Part shown: in pieces, positions 1 through 20,328 of the stretch
Numbering within the stretch: the stretch's first letter is position 1
How the letters are laid out: each line of letters starts with the position of its first letter
Assembly: GCF_020085105.1 (NCBI RefSeq)
Contig: NC_058046.1
Location: 12,928,175 to 12,992,174, forward strand
Length of the DNA: 64,000 nucleotides
Origin: Siniperca chuatsi
Taxonomy: Eukaryota > Chordata > Actinopteri > Centrarchiformes > Sinipercidae
Reading direction: 5' to 3'
Notes under the pieces: model-generated
What the model was told of the DNA's origin: nothing
Databases searched by the model: none
The model's input: the letters and a program-made list of their open reading frames with translations, nothing else
Made by a program: the position numbers and the translations under genes

Positions 1-712
1 GCTTTGAGGATGCTGATGGAGAAGTACAGAGAAGGTCATAGGGAGTTGCATTGTGTCTTCGTAGATTTAGAGAAAGCGTATGACAGGGTGCCGAGAGAGG
101 AGCTGTGGTATTGTATGAGGAAGTCTGGAGTGGCAGAGAAGTATGTTAGAGTGGTGCAGGACATGTATGAGAGCTGTAAGACCGTGGTGAGGTGTGCTGT
201 AGGTGTGACAGAGGAGTTCAAGGTGGAGGTGGGTTTGCATCAAGGATCGGCTCTGAGCCCCTTCTTGTTTGCTCTGGTGCAATGGAGACTGTGGAAAAGA
301 GGTGAAGAGGCGAGTGCAAGCAGGTTGGAACGGGTGGAGAAAAGTGTCAGGTGTGTTGTGTGATAAGAGTATCAGCAAGAATGAAAGGAAAGGTGTTCAA
401 GACGGTGGTGAGACCAGCGATGTTGTACAGCTTAGAGACAGTGGCACTGAAGAAAAGACAAGAGGCAGAGCTGGAGGTAGCAGAGATGTTGAGGTTCTCT
501 TTGGGAGTGACGAGGACGGACAGAATCAGGAATGAGTACATCAGAGAGACAGCTCATGTTAGACGTTTCAGAGATAAAGTCAGGATGTAGTGAGAGAGGA
601 CATGAAGTTAATTGGTGTGAGTGAAGAGGATGCAGAGGACAGGGTTAGATGGAGGCAGATGATTCGCTGTGGCGACCCCTGAAAGGGAACAGGAAAAGGA
701 AAAGAAGAAGAA
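1..712 (+). mobile_element. RTE-type LINE, decayed 3' part of ORF2 and 3' end
   Basis: The first 290 bases encode reverse-transcriptase segments, including [14 protein letters not shown] (around 58-100) and [13 protein letters not shown] (around 240-280). The reading frame then jumps. The stretch that should carry the YADD-type catalytic box is missing, and the coding signal resumes around 351-590 with the C-terminal region found after the RT domain (LKKRQEAELEVAEMLRF). The end, CGCTGTGGCGACCCCTGAAAG followed by an AAAGGAAAAGAAGAAG tail, is the form usually seen at RTE 3' ends in fish. The copy is cut by the window edge on the left, frameshifted and internally deleted, so it cannot be active. 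Family assignment is from memory of teleost RTE elements. Confidence 0.85.
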
Positions 713-1489
713 TAGAGTGTAGCTCTAAAAGAGCGTGCAGTATGGCTAATAATACAAAATATCAGCATATTAAGACAAAAAAAAAACAGTTTTCATATTA
801 GATAGGCTATATGAATTACTGAAATAAATCTTCTAAATTCTCCTTCACTTTTATTTCAGCTTTAGTAGTCTTCCCAAACTGCCTGCCATAGACTAATTCT
901 TGATACTACCACTGGATGACGCCAAAGTAAGACATTTTCAAACCCTAAACATAGTGGCTTTACATGATTCATTGTATCATCATCATTATATCATACAGTC
1001 CAGTCCTGAGTAAGCCAGTGACACATTTCTTGTTGTGTTGGCTCTGTACCCAAGTACATTGGATCCAAAATGAAGTAATACGTTTGAGGTTAATTTCATT
1101 ATCAACATCAGCATTTATCACCAACAGTGTGAGTGTGGTAACTGTAAATGTTAAATACATAACTACTCCCCCAATTTCAGGGGAACAAAATGTATTGGAC
1201 AAGTGAACAGTCATCAGATTTAATATCTGGTTGCAAATCTCTTGCAATCAATGATGAGGTCTGTGACTCACAGACATCAGGACACACACACAGGAAATAT
1301 TGATGATACCTGTAGTTCAGATCTTGCTAATTTCTATGGCTTTTCGCTTTTTGTCTGGTGTTCAGCAGGTGAAACACCTGAGGTCAGGTGACTGACATAG
1401 CCACTCAAGAATCATTGCACTGTTTGGCGATTAAGCTACAGCATATAGAAAATATGAATAACCATTACTGACACCAAACCTATTACACA
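713..1489. other. Upstream intergenic or intronic DNA, no gene seen
   Basis: AT-rich sequence with no reading frame that resembles a protein I know. If the JmjC-containing long form of kdm2b exists in this fish, this stretch would be intron of that transcript. I see no exon here with plausible splice sites and homology. Confidence 0.5.
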
Positions 1490-2087
1490 TGTCGCGTGCG
1501 GCGTGTCGCGATAAAATCATTAGTAACCTACTAAACCCTTAAGGATTAAGATGTTAAATAAATCAAATTAACCTTTGACGAATTTAACCCGTACCGTCAC
1601 TCACTGACTCACACATCCCACAAACAGAAACAGAAGCAGAAGCGAAGACGGACTTGTGTAGGAGTGAACTTTCTTGTTTCAGCTGCTTATCTTCTTTTCC
1701 TGTTAGAATCGATGCTGCGGTCACGTCGCACGTTAATAACAGTAGCAACGGATGGCAGGGTTTTTATATTTAGCCTACTTTAGTTTTTACCTTACTTCAC
1801 TGTTTTACACACTCTTTTATATTTAGAACACGTGTATAATCACTGTTGTCTGCCTTCACGCGTTTCGGTCGACTGTTTTATGCTAACCCTAAAGCTGCGA
1901 GCACGTTAAGAAAGCAGGAAAATGGTGTTTACCATGCTTCCCTTGTTTCCTGAACACAACACAATGAACATAGCCAGCAGCTGCCTGTGTTGGTGTGATG
2001 TGAAGGCGGGGGGAATGAGCTGAGCTGGAGGCTCGTTCAGCCATGTTAGTTTTCTCTGCTGTTCACGAACGATGAGAGAGAGGAGCC
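1490..2087 (+). promoter_or_regulatory. kdm2b: Probable CpG-rich promoter of the kdm2b short transcript
   Basis: CpG dinucleotides become much more frequent here than in the flanks (for example GTCGCGTGCGGCGTGTCGCG near 1491 and several CACG, GTCG and CGTT sites up to 1900). The stretch runs directly into the first coding exon at 2088. In mammals the JmjC-less KDM2B isoform starts from an internal CpG-island promoter just upstream of the CXXC exon. The position is the same here. Transcription start is not determined. Confidence 0.5.
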
Positions 2088-10309
<8,222 letters not shown>

Positions 10310-11520
10310 TTCCTAACAGGACAGAAATGATTGAAAGACTCTCTTTGCACTTAATGGAACAAGTTTTTTCTTTTTAAACTGCTCCTGTGATACGTCCCCG
10401 AATCAATGTCACCGTAAACAAACTGAAATGAGAGACGGATTTCTGGATGGAGATCTTAAATGGACTCTGATGTAAGGAGGTGATAAACATTCACTGGACA
10501 GATGAAGAGGAAGCAGCATGAATGTATTTGTGCTGAGATTGTACTTTTATAAAGACGTGCTTGTAATTGAATGGTGGGTTGTTTATTTTTATTCTTTAAA
10601 TATTTGAAAATGCAGTATTTTTATACAAGCATACTTTCATGAGTTTACATTGTCTCAGGAGCTAAATATTACAGAGACTGCATGGCATGTGAACTGAAAA
10701 TTGTCCCCTTTATTACTTTACCTTCAAACATCAGTGTCTTCTACTGTATGTGCCAAAATCTGTATTTGACATTGTAACTTCAGTATCAGACAAAAAATAA
10801 CATGAACAGTAATACATATCTGACTAAATTATCATAAACCTGAATATTTAGAATGTATTTCAAGAAGGATAAAATGGAGTAAACAAATTTCAGATATCTG
10901 TTACACCCTCATCTCTTCACTTACCTTAATACTTATGAATTGTTGAGTGTTGTTTGACATGGATTTTCTCCCAACATTTCAACATTAATTTATTGATTTT
11001 ATTTTTTTTCTTTGATTTTCTTTTTTTTATATTACAGTTTGTATTTATTCATTTCTTCGGTAACTTGAGTAACTTGACATGCATGTCTCAGAGCTGGGCC
11101 AAACAATGCTTGCAAATAATTTATCTGGGTGGTTAGAGCCTGTTGCAGCATCCAGTTGGTGGGTTTCATAGGGTTTAACACCTAGAAGCCAGCGGCAGGA
11201 AGTTGACAGTCCCTGCAAATGTGTGACTGACAATTTATCTGACACTGACTTTCTATAATGCAGCCAACCCCACACATGTGGTTCTCTGTACAGGTTTAAA
11301 AAAGCAACTAAGTGAAAGACTTTTGCAAGTCATCCCCTTGCAAGTAACTCATTTGCATATATAATAACTCCAAACAGTTGGTGTTGTGTGTATTTTGGGG
11401 TGTGTTGTGCTGTAATCTATCACTTCAGGTGAATGTGATAATGTTTATATTTGTAAATCCAAAAACGAAGTGCTAATATGCATTAAAAGAATTTCATTTG
11501 TACCATCACTGAGTCTTGTC
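10310..11520 (+). other. kdm2b: kdm2b 3' untranslated region (extent inferred)
   Basis: AT-rich, no open frames of interest. Candidate poly(A) signal ATTAAA is at 11482-11487, with a T/G-rich stretch after it. The true end could be earlier. No canonical AATAAA is present between the stop codon and this point. Confidence 0.4.
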
Positions 11521-11629
11521 AGTTTTCATTTCCATATTGTGATGGAAATATGGTTGATTTGTTCTTTGAAGCAGAGGTCAGATATATTAGTGGTCCCCAA
11601 CTTTGTCCGCTTTTGACACCCGATCACAG

Positions 11630-12120
11630 GTCATGGCCTCAGTGTCTGTTCAGAATATGAACGTGATTTGTAGCCATGCTAGTGGCATGCAATATCGATC
11701 TGTCTGTCGGTCCACCCCTTTGCTCCAGACTGAAACATCTCCACAACTACTCAATGGACTGCCATGATCCATTGTACAGACATTCATGGTCCCCAGAGGA
11801 TGAATCCTATGGACTTTTGTGATCTCCTCACTTTTACTCTAGTGCCACTGTGAGGTTGACATTTGTGGTTTTGAGTGAAACGCCTCTACAACTATTGGAT
11901 GGATTCCATTAAATTTGGTAAACACATTCAGGTCCCCCTCAGGATGAAAAGTAATTACTTTGTCCATTAATCGATTAAATTAACTTTTAACATAGTGCCA
12001 TCATCAGGTCAAAATTTTACTTTGGACAATATGACTTAATCCCTGCAAAACTACTGGCATTCCCATCAGCCTCAGCTGTACTTGTAAATGTTAGCATGGT
12101 AACACACTAAACTAAAATAG
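11630..12120 (+). repeat. Dispersed fish repeat, copy 1
   Basis: Contains two related internal units (CAACTACTCAATGGACTGCC near 11748 and CAACTATTGGATGGATTCCA near 11889), each followed by a phrase about an ATTCATGGTCCCC / ACATTCAGGTCCCC type motif. A second, inverted copy lies at about 59215-59400 in an npc1l1 intron, sharing CATGGTCCCCAGAGGATGAA and GAGGTTGACATTTGTGGTTTT. I recognise the sequence as a widespread percomorph repeat but cannot name the family. Confidence 0.65.
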
Positions 12121-12462
12121 TTAACATGATAAAGCTGTGTCGTCTTATTTCATTTGAAGAATTTTAAGAGGCCTGACAAAGTGAATAAATCCAAAATATT
12201 TCACAACAGAAATCAAAAAATTATAAATTATACAGTTTTGTGGAACAAACTTTTTTTTTTCTTTGAATCATTTTTCCTTCCAGATCTATCTTCCCCTAGG
12301 TTGAGAACCATAGTATATATATTTTGATTCTCACAATGGGGAAAATGTCATTTAGGGCAAGATTATCATCTAATACAACCAAAATAAATGCTGGGAGTTT
12401 CTATTGTACCTGTCCCTTTGTTAATATAGTTGCCTTGTGGAAAACAATGCCCCACACAATGC

Positions 12463-12675
12463 AATGTTTTTAAATTGTTTCTTTTGTCCAACTAGTAGTC
12501 CAAACCCCCCAAAACTACAATATAAAACAGAAACCCTGCAAGTCTTCACATTTGACATGCTAAAACCAGTGAATGTTTGGTGTTTTTGCCTTAAAAATGA
12601 CTTAAAACAATTACTCAATTATCAAAATTGTTGATAATTTTGTGTTGATCAACTGACTGATCATTTCAGCACTAA
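12463..12675 (+). repeat. Dispersed fish repeat with AATCGATTAATCG-like end, copy 1
   Basis: Sequence from about the ACCAGTGAATGTTTGG stretch through GACTTAAAACAATTACTCAATTATC to GTTGATCAACTGACTGATC follows a very common teleost interspersed repeat. A related two-unit copy lies in a rictor intron (47550-47900). It sits between the 3' ends of kdm2b and rnf34. Confidence 0.55.
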
Positions 12676-12749
12676 TAATTGCTTTATCCAAGATAGTACA
12701 GGGTCACCGCTTGTGATGCATGAGTACACACACAAAAAAAAAAGAGTTG

Positions 12750-14573
12750 AATTAAAATCTTTAATTACCAAAATAAAAAGTTCAACATTCCCAAATACAA
12801 AGACCAAACCTTGTACACAATTACACCCTCTCTTAAAGAAAAGTGCAACCTGCTCCACTACTGTTCATGATTGTAGGGGACAGCTTTACTGTAATAGCAG
12901 CAATGTTGACTTTGTGTGGGTACAGTAGAGAGCTGGATACTTCTAAATGAGTAGGATTACGGGAAAAGAAAACTAAGAAATTGAGTTTTATAGGTGGAGA
13001 AGATGGGGAATAACATAACCAGGTTCTTGTCATGCTCTAGTTCAAGAGGGACAGATAGTTCAAGCAAACCTATGCAGATTAAACACATTTTAAACCACTT
13101 AACAGGAAAACGTAATTCTGTAATAATAAACTAACCCAATCCCAGGGACATTTCAAAACTCTGATATTACACAATTTAAATCAAATGGAAAAAAATATAG
13201 ATATATACATCTCATATGGATCAATATATGCAAATGTACATTAGCAAGTCATTATTTCTATATACTTTCTATACCACAGCTGTCAGTAAACTCATAGCTA
13301 TATCTAGCTTTGAATATAGTTCAATACATTACTCCTACATGAGAGAAAATCAACTAAACTGCATTAAGACACTTCATTCCACTCCCAACAATATACAACA
13401 ATAAAAATAAAAACATTCAGAGTTTAACATCCACAGTTCAGCTGGAAATCAGGGAAGATGGTTGGATGAGTTAGCACCGGTTTTTGTCTTTTGTCTCCAT
13501 TAAAGTGCTGAGACAGGACAGAGGTGACAGCGGAGGTTAGCTATTGCTGTAATGACACTTTGTATGACCATTTAAACGTGTAATGCATTACAATAAGCGC
13601 TTCTATAACAAAATAAGTGAATATAATAAAATTGATAATGCATCGATCGACTTCATCATAAATCACCCATATCAATCACAAATATCCTCTGATCACAACG
13701 GCAGAGCACCTGCTCATTTGTGGGCTGGGTAACACCAAGTTTAACTTGAAAAGAAAACAAGCTCAATGATTTCTAATTAGCTTTTTCCACCAACCTAAAC
13801 AAAGTTAGTGGCCTTCCAAACTCCATCAGTCAAGCTTAAGTTTGGAGAAGTATTCAAGAATTAGTACACCTCAGCCACCGTTACTGGTCATAGTTTGCAC
13901 TGGGTTGTGAGCAATGGTGCATTTACACAGTGTGAACAAAGTGCTTTCTGTTAAAGCAGCCACACACTGGCCCACACAGTCGAGGGGAAAAAATGGGTGA
14001 GAAGCATAAAGGCATGACCCGTTATTTGGCACCTAGTTCACCCACCCCCTCTCTCCTGTGGTGAGGTTCAGTATGTGTCTGTACTCTATGTTACTAAGAT
14101 ATGTAGTCACTTGCAGCAGTTGTAAAGAGAGGTGCTCTTAAGAATACTCAGCAGAGCTGAGTACCAGCTACAGTTTATAGGCAGATCTGAGGGGGATTAC
14201 TTGTGTTTAACAAGACTGCACGTGGCTGAGTGCCACACATTCTTTGTTTTTAACAAAATTGAAAGACAAGAAAAACAGACACTTAGGAATGAACACAGAT
14301 TAGAGATATGTTTACTTGAGGAATGACTCATAGGAGGGTACGATTCTACACTCTGCCCACTGGTGAAACTGAAGAGTCAAATTCTTAAGAAAAACACATT
14401 TCTCATAATATTTCAATGTGCAAATAATGTGAGAATTTAGGGAATACAAACATGGAACATCCACAATAAGTCTTTTGGGGATTCAAAGGTTATGAGCTGC
14501 ATGGTTGATTTAAGGTACAGTCTCAGTCTGAGCTGCTGCTCTGAAGCAGGGGCCGCGGTTTTGCAGTGGTGCA
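12750..14573 (-). other. rnf34: rnf34 3' untranslated region (extent inferred)
   Basis: Downstream of the rnf34 stop on the minus strand, AT-rich and without coding potential. The best candidate poly(A) signal is ATTAAA at 12760-12765 (minus strand). This would make a 3' UTR of about 1.8 kb whose end faces the kdm2b 3' UTR, about 1.2 kb away. Confidence 0.4.
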
Positions 14574-17500
14574 TTAGGACTTGAAGACGTGAACGGCCCT
14601 CACGACGTACTGCCTGCAGATTGGGCACTCGTTCATCCTCTTGCCACACTTGGTGCAGGTGACCATGTGACCGCACTCCAGCAGAACGCAGTCAATCATA
14701 GCGTCCATGCAGATCCTGCAGAGGTTGTCGTCGTGGATCGTCAGTGGACCCTTCTCACCATCTGCAAGAGAAAATCAAAGACTGGAAATGTTAAGAAACT
14801 GCTGTAAAGACGGTGTAGTCCCTCATTCAATTTTCACAATTAAGAATGACTTCCGGATGAGAGCCGAAACGTCTTGATTCTGAAAACAGTGTCCAGATGA
14901 CTACGACTGAAACCTTTTCTACGAAAACTGCTGTAAACACAGTGCAAAAAACAGAGTGATATACCGAGCAGCTTAATAAAACACCTTGTCTTATCCAGTG
15001 TGCCATATCTTAGTAAGGTCATGCTCACAATCTCCTGTTAGGGCTATGTGTCAAGATGTTTCTATGACAACCACACAGTCTTTATCACTGGAAGCGTGCT
15101 GGTAAGAGAGTGAATATACATGCCATACTAATTACATAACATATTGCAGTTCTCAGTATAATTAGCTTCACACACTGAACACATGAATAGATGAAGGGAG
15201 ATTGATCTCAGGGTGGTTGAATGTTCCTGGAGCATGACAAATGAAACCGAAATATTGAAATTTCTGTGGGATAAATGAACATTAATTTTCGTCCTGAATA
15301 AAACAGCCAGAGACGCTCACAGTAAATGCCATTCCACATATGGTGATTTTACAAAGTGGAAAGTAGGATAACGAATTAGAATGGGTTCATGGTGAATACA
15401 GATGTGGTGATGACACTGTTACAATGGAGAGTCACAGATGGTACATGTGACCGTGGCAACAGTGGCGAGGACTCTATAAGCCTTACCTCCGATGGCACCA
15501 TTGCAGATGGGAGGGGGGAAGGCCACCACTTTAGTGTGGGAGGAGTAAAGCAAGCAAGAGACATTTCATCATGATTGTGAATGAGAAAACTGAAATCTGA
15601 CTGTGATCAGTGCAACTTATTATTAACTACTATATATTATTGAAGAAGCAGAGACTAGGTTTCTATGGTTAAAAACAGGATGTGGTAATTCGATACTGAC
15701 ATCTAGGACAGTGTACACACAGATGAGTGACAGCTTACCTGTGGTGACAGTGCTGCTCACATTTTCCACTGCAAGAAAAATAATTAGAGCCTTAGTAGAC
15801 AAAATCTATAGTACATCTAATTAATTAGGACATTTTTATAGCTAACGACTGATAAACAAAAGCACACCGTATTTACTCAGAGAGACAAAGTTAATACCCA
15901 CATGATTTCCTATTCTCCTCTGTCTCTCTGTACAGTCTGCTGACACGCTCCACCAGCTCCCATTTCTCACAGCACCCTGAATAGTTGACAAAGTTCCTAG
16001 CCAGTATCTCCTTTAGCTGTCTGACAGACAGGCCCTCGATGTCCCTCAAGCTGGAGATGTCCGAGAGAGACGCTCTGGCCCGACGTTGCGTCTGAGGACT
16101 GACCTATAGGAACAGGAATTAAGACATGAGTGACGAAATAAAATTGGAAGTTGAGATTCCCATGACAAACTCTGTTTAAATTACCTTAATATTTGAGCAC
16201 TTAAGAGGTAGCCTCATGCACAACAGTGAAATGTGGTAGCACATGACACACAGTGACAAATATTTTATTCAGGATCATTAAAAATGTAAGTAGTCAGTAT
16301 GAAGGTCAGATTAAAATACAGCTGATATTTCCCAGAATCCTCCATGTTTTGTATTTTATAGTAAGAATACAGCACCACTTGATACTTCTTGTAATTAAAA
16401 ATCTTTTTATCTCCATTGTGCATCAAAAAGGGGTTTATTACTGCTTCTTTTGTGCAAAAAGCACTTTTTGACTTGAAAGTTTTAAGTATATTTATTACTG
16501 CAATCTTCAAATCACTGCAATTTTTGCAGCAGAGGTGAAAGCGTATTCAGAAATCATGCTTAACAAAACGTTCTGGTGTGGAATCAAATCTAAAAAAAAA
16601 TGTATCTCATTGTTTTTTCAACTATCTATATATAGCTGTGTCACCAAGTATTTCTATTTATCTATTTATACTTCAGTATCAACATTCAGCAACAGACATT
16701 AAATGCATTGATCAATACTTCACATATGAATGATTTCATAATGATAGCAGGAAATGTGATCGATCACCTCAGGAGTGGTTTCACTGGGGTCCAAGTTGAG
16801 GAGAGACACAGATGTGGCATCACCTATATCCTGCAACACAACAGCAGCAGTACCAAACATCAGTGTGCACTACATGCAAAGAACAAGCCAGTTAACTGAG
16901 GATTAAGATTAGACACTCTTCAAACAGCTCAATGATACCTTGGAAACAACGTCTCGTACCTTCCATTCACAGAAAAGCTTCCAGCTCCCTAAGCAGGCCA
17001 AGTACAAGTATTTGTAGTGGATCCTGGCTGCTTGGAGATGAGCTCCCTTTTCAGTGCCAGTTGTGGTGCTTCTTGTTCTCTCCATTACTTTTTGCCTCTC
17101 TGCCATCTAAAATCCTGATGAGTTTCTTTTTAGCTGGTTTACAAATTGTAGTAAAGCCAGGAAGAAAGAATGAACAATAAACCTTAATTCTTTACTTTGT
17201 CTCTATATTTGTCTTTGGTGACATGTCAAGTTGTTCCAGTAGACTCATTTGTGGCAGCTCAACAAATAGTGTGCCTGAAGCGATGACATAATGTACTAAG
17301 ATCTGCACAAATAACCTAAAGATTAAAAATCAATTTTCTGATTCAAATCGATCGTCACTTGAATTATCCGATATCGATCTTTTAATATATCTTTACACGT
17401 GCCTATGTGGCTGTGTGAAGCTTTAATCCCGTTAGGGCCTGTGTCCATATAGCCTAGCGGGTTTTTTTCTAGCAGAGAAGCACTGGAGTGAAGCGCTTGT

Positions 17501-20328
17501 GCGGTGAGAGAGAAAAACGGCTGCGTGTGGATTTTGTTTCTATGACAAGCAGATTGACACTAGCTAGGTAACTAAAAAGAGAGAAAAAAAACACCCAGGT
17601 CAGAAAGTCGTGTTTACCCGTATTTTTTCGATGTATGAGGCTGGAATGTAGCCGATTTCCCCCGAGCTGCAGTGGGACCCCAGCCACCAGTGTTAGTTGC
17701 TCCTCTCCAGGAGAAGTGCAGCGTGTTGGGCTCCGCGGATAGGAAGGTCGTACCAAGGGTGCAATACTGGAATACTTGGGGAAACTTTACCGATTTGGCT
17801 GCTTTCATCGGAAATCGAATCGAAACCTTGTGAATCGGAATCGAACCGATGCGGGATATCAGTGGCGGTACCCAGCTCTACTAAAGATCTGTGGAAAAAC
17901 ACTAGTGTGGACTCTTCAGAAATGTAAGCTTTGAGCCAACAGGCCACCGTTACTGAAAATCTAAACTTTCACTAGTCAAGTAAATTATTTTAGCTGCCAA
18001 CTAAGTTTTAAGAACAAACAGAAAGGGCCACGTGATGACTAGTAAAACTAGAGGCTAGTAGACTTATTTCTGTGCTTCGGATAGTAATTAGAAGGATATG
18101 TCTGATGTGTGGTGTTATTAAAAATCATACATGATTTAAAGCCGGTCCTGACCTGGTTGGTATCAGAGCTATCACTCCTGCTGAGCGGCTCCTCCTGAGA
18201 GGCGACGAAAGTAGACAGCTCTGAGGCAGACTGCGTGGTAGAAGGGGTCGGCGTATACAGGGAACGTGAGTGGAGACTGCCCGTGTCGGGGTCCTCCTCT
18301 TCCTCAATGCCTTGGTGACAGAGCACCAAGTCCACCAGGTCTTCTTTTTCCCTGCAGGTATCGGTGGGGATGTTATGGAGCAGCAAGTACTGACGCAGGT
18401 CCTTGACTCGTAGGCGCATGAGCCGCGGCCGCTGAAAGGCTGTTGCCTTCAGCAAATGACATGTGGCACAAATGCGCAGATTCTCCTGAAGCACGGAGCA
18501 CAAAGAGCAGAAGCTCTTCTTGCAGTCGGAGCAGATATACTGCAGAACAGAGTGAAAAAAAAAACAAGATGAGGCAATTTGGGATTTATGCACAACTTCT
18601 ACAAAATATTACTGCCAGAACTCCCTCATAAAAAGAACACTGCATTTGACAGAAAAATGTGGCCAAATGTTTCTATTTAACCCCTTAAAATTTCTTCATT
18701 AAATTGTTATATGATATAAAAATGAGAAGAAGTGGACATTTAACAAATTACTGGAAAGCATATGAATGCCAGTAGAGCGTTCCTGCATTTTTCAATCACT
18801 CACATCTGCTCTGCCTCTCCAGGCACAGAGATAGGAGGCAGCTCATTTCTTTTAAGTGACAAACATCAAACAGTAATAAATGCAAGACGTGGGATTCGAC
18901 TGGCATGGTGAGCGAGTGAAGCACAAGGTTCAGACAGAATGAGACCCCGAGCCATACATGAACATGGGCACTCAGTGAAGATGACATTACAGAACAAGTA
19001 TGTTGTCCATCTGTCTGCAATCAGCCAGAACGGCACAGCATTTTCAAGAGGAATTAGTAGCCTCTGGGCGTAAATTAAATTAACTTTTTTTCCCCCACAC
19101 ATTATTTGAGCTTAGTGGTCAGTTATGCTCTTCTCTGTAGAGAATTTGTATATTTTCTTTGTAGTAATGACTAGGATTTAAGAATATTTGTAAAAAAAAA
19201 AAAACAACTAATAATTTGTGTTTTATGCTTAAAATACAGACTTAATTAACGTCGAGTCTATTGGCTGGACAACATTAAAAATATAAAGACTCATTACAAA
19301 TGTAGAAAAGAAAATGAGAATAAAAATATGTACTCTACCTACATGCCAAAAACTAGATGACTAGTTTTCCACAGCCAAGTACAGCAAGTAATTAGTACTT
19401 CTGTCTAAAATATTAATCTAATATCCCCCTCTGCTTCAACACATGCAGCTTTTCCTTCTCATTAAGTCAGTAGACCAATTAACATACAACATCCAGAAAC
19501 CTACCTTCCTCCTGAAGACTGAGAAGGCCTGACCACAGGCCTTGCATACAAGACTGGGACTCCCTGAGCTGGTGGGCGGGTATGTGGAGTAACCCGCACT
19601 GGGGGCAAATCTGAAGGGTCCAGCGCCGGCCCCAAACCCTGGCTGCTGGCCTCTGACGGCCCCAGTACCCATGACTTCATTCAGCAGACCACAGCATGAA
19701 GCCCACATGGACGAGGCCCCTGCCTGACAGTCACAAAACACTTTCACTTCAGTATTATCTTTCCTATTAATCATGCTGATGTTGTAAATACTGACAGCAT
19801 ATCAAACATGAATAGGTGCACCTCTAACAGCATCATTTATGCATATGGTTACCACCGAAACAAGACCTACTCTCTGATAACTGAAAGCCTTCACCAACAG
19901 CGCTAGTTTACCACAGTAAAGCACAGACCGTGCAGACAGGAAAAGAAAGCAGCTAGAGTTGTCAAAACACTGCCACAACACAAGCAGACTATTACGCTAG
20001 TTAAAATATAACAGTTAAAATATTTTAGATAACCAGCTGACGCGTATGTTACCAGAAAGCAGAACAATAACTAAACACACCTTCCAACAAATGTACCTAC
20101 ATAATTTCGTGCTTAACATTACTATCAAGTCGATGTTTAGTGACAGCCGTCAAAGTTGCTGCCTATCCAACCTTTTTGACAATTAGCTCAGCTTAGCAAC
20201 CACAGACTAGGTAACATAACGTAAGCTCCCCCGATACAGCGACATGAAGCTTGCGTTTCACTAGCTAACGTTAGCTAGCTGCTGCTAGAATTGGAGAAGA
20301 GGTTATGTAAAGAAAACTACACCTTCAT
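14574..20328 (-). CDS. rnf34: Rnf34, RING-type E3 ubiquitin ligase with FYVE-like and SAP modules
   Basis: Seven coding exons on the minus strand, 5' to 3': 20323-20328, 19505-19723, 18153-18539, 16768-16830, 15902-16103, 15739-15768, 14574-14761. They sum to 1095 nt (364 residues). The first exon codes only Met-Lys. Exon 2 begins [19 protein letters not shown], close to mammalian RNF34. A FYVE-like zinc finger covers about residues 64-110 ([18 protein letters not shown]), followed by a SAP-like helix pair ([18 protein letters not shown]) and a second one in exon 5 ([16 protein letters not shown]). The C-terminal RING (about 316-351) has [16 protein letters not shown] and CPIC, and the protein ends [11 protein letters not shown]34 is a cytoplasmic and membrane-associated ligase reported to act on caspases, p53 and PGC-1alpha. 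The paralogue RFFL was excluded by the N terminus and VFKS ending. It is convergent with kdm2b, as in human 12q24. Confidence 0.93.
14796..14937. mobile_element. Short retroposed fragment with 13-bp target-site duplication
   Basis: The 13-mer AAACTGCTGTAAA occurs at 14796-14808 and again at 14925-14937. The 116 bases between them include GAGCCGAAACGTCTTGATTC and GACTACGACTGAAACCTTTTC, wording I associate with fish retroelement 3' ends. It lies in the last rnf34 intron, just upstream of the RING exon. Confidence 0.6.
15487..15528 (-). other. rnf34: Candidate 42-nt cassette exon of rnf34
   Basis: On the minus strand a pyrimidine-rich acceptor (CTTTACTCCTCCCACACTAAAG) precedes 42 open bases that end GAG followed by a strong GTAAGG donor. 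Placed between exons 15739-15768 and 14574-14761 it keeps the frame and adds 14 residues ([14 protein letters not shown], then GEKG). Its use is not proven. Confidence 0.45.
17324..17880. mobile_element. hAT-like MITE with exact 8-bp target-site duplication
   Basis: CTAAAGAT occurs immediately before (17316-17323) and after (17881-17888) this 557-bp element. The right end reads GGTACCCAGCTCTA, the inverse of a TAGAGCTGGGTACC terminus common in fish non-autonomous elements. Both flanks of the interior carry ATCGAT/AATCGAATCG-rich sequence. The terminal inverted repeat itself is poor (left end TAAAAATCAATTTTC). It lies in an rnf34 intron and has no coding capacity. Confidence 0.6.

Noticed and set aside
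14574..20328. RFFL (rififylin) instead of RNF34
   Set aside because: The start [20 protein letters not shown] and the end HVFKS are RNF34-type, and kdm2b is the neighbour, as in human.
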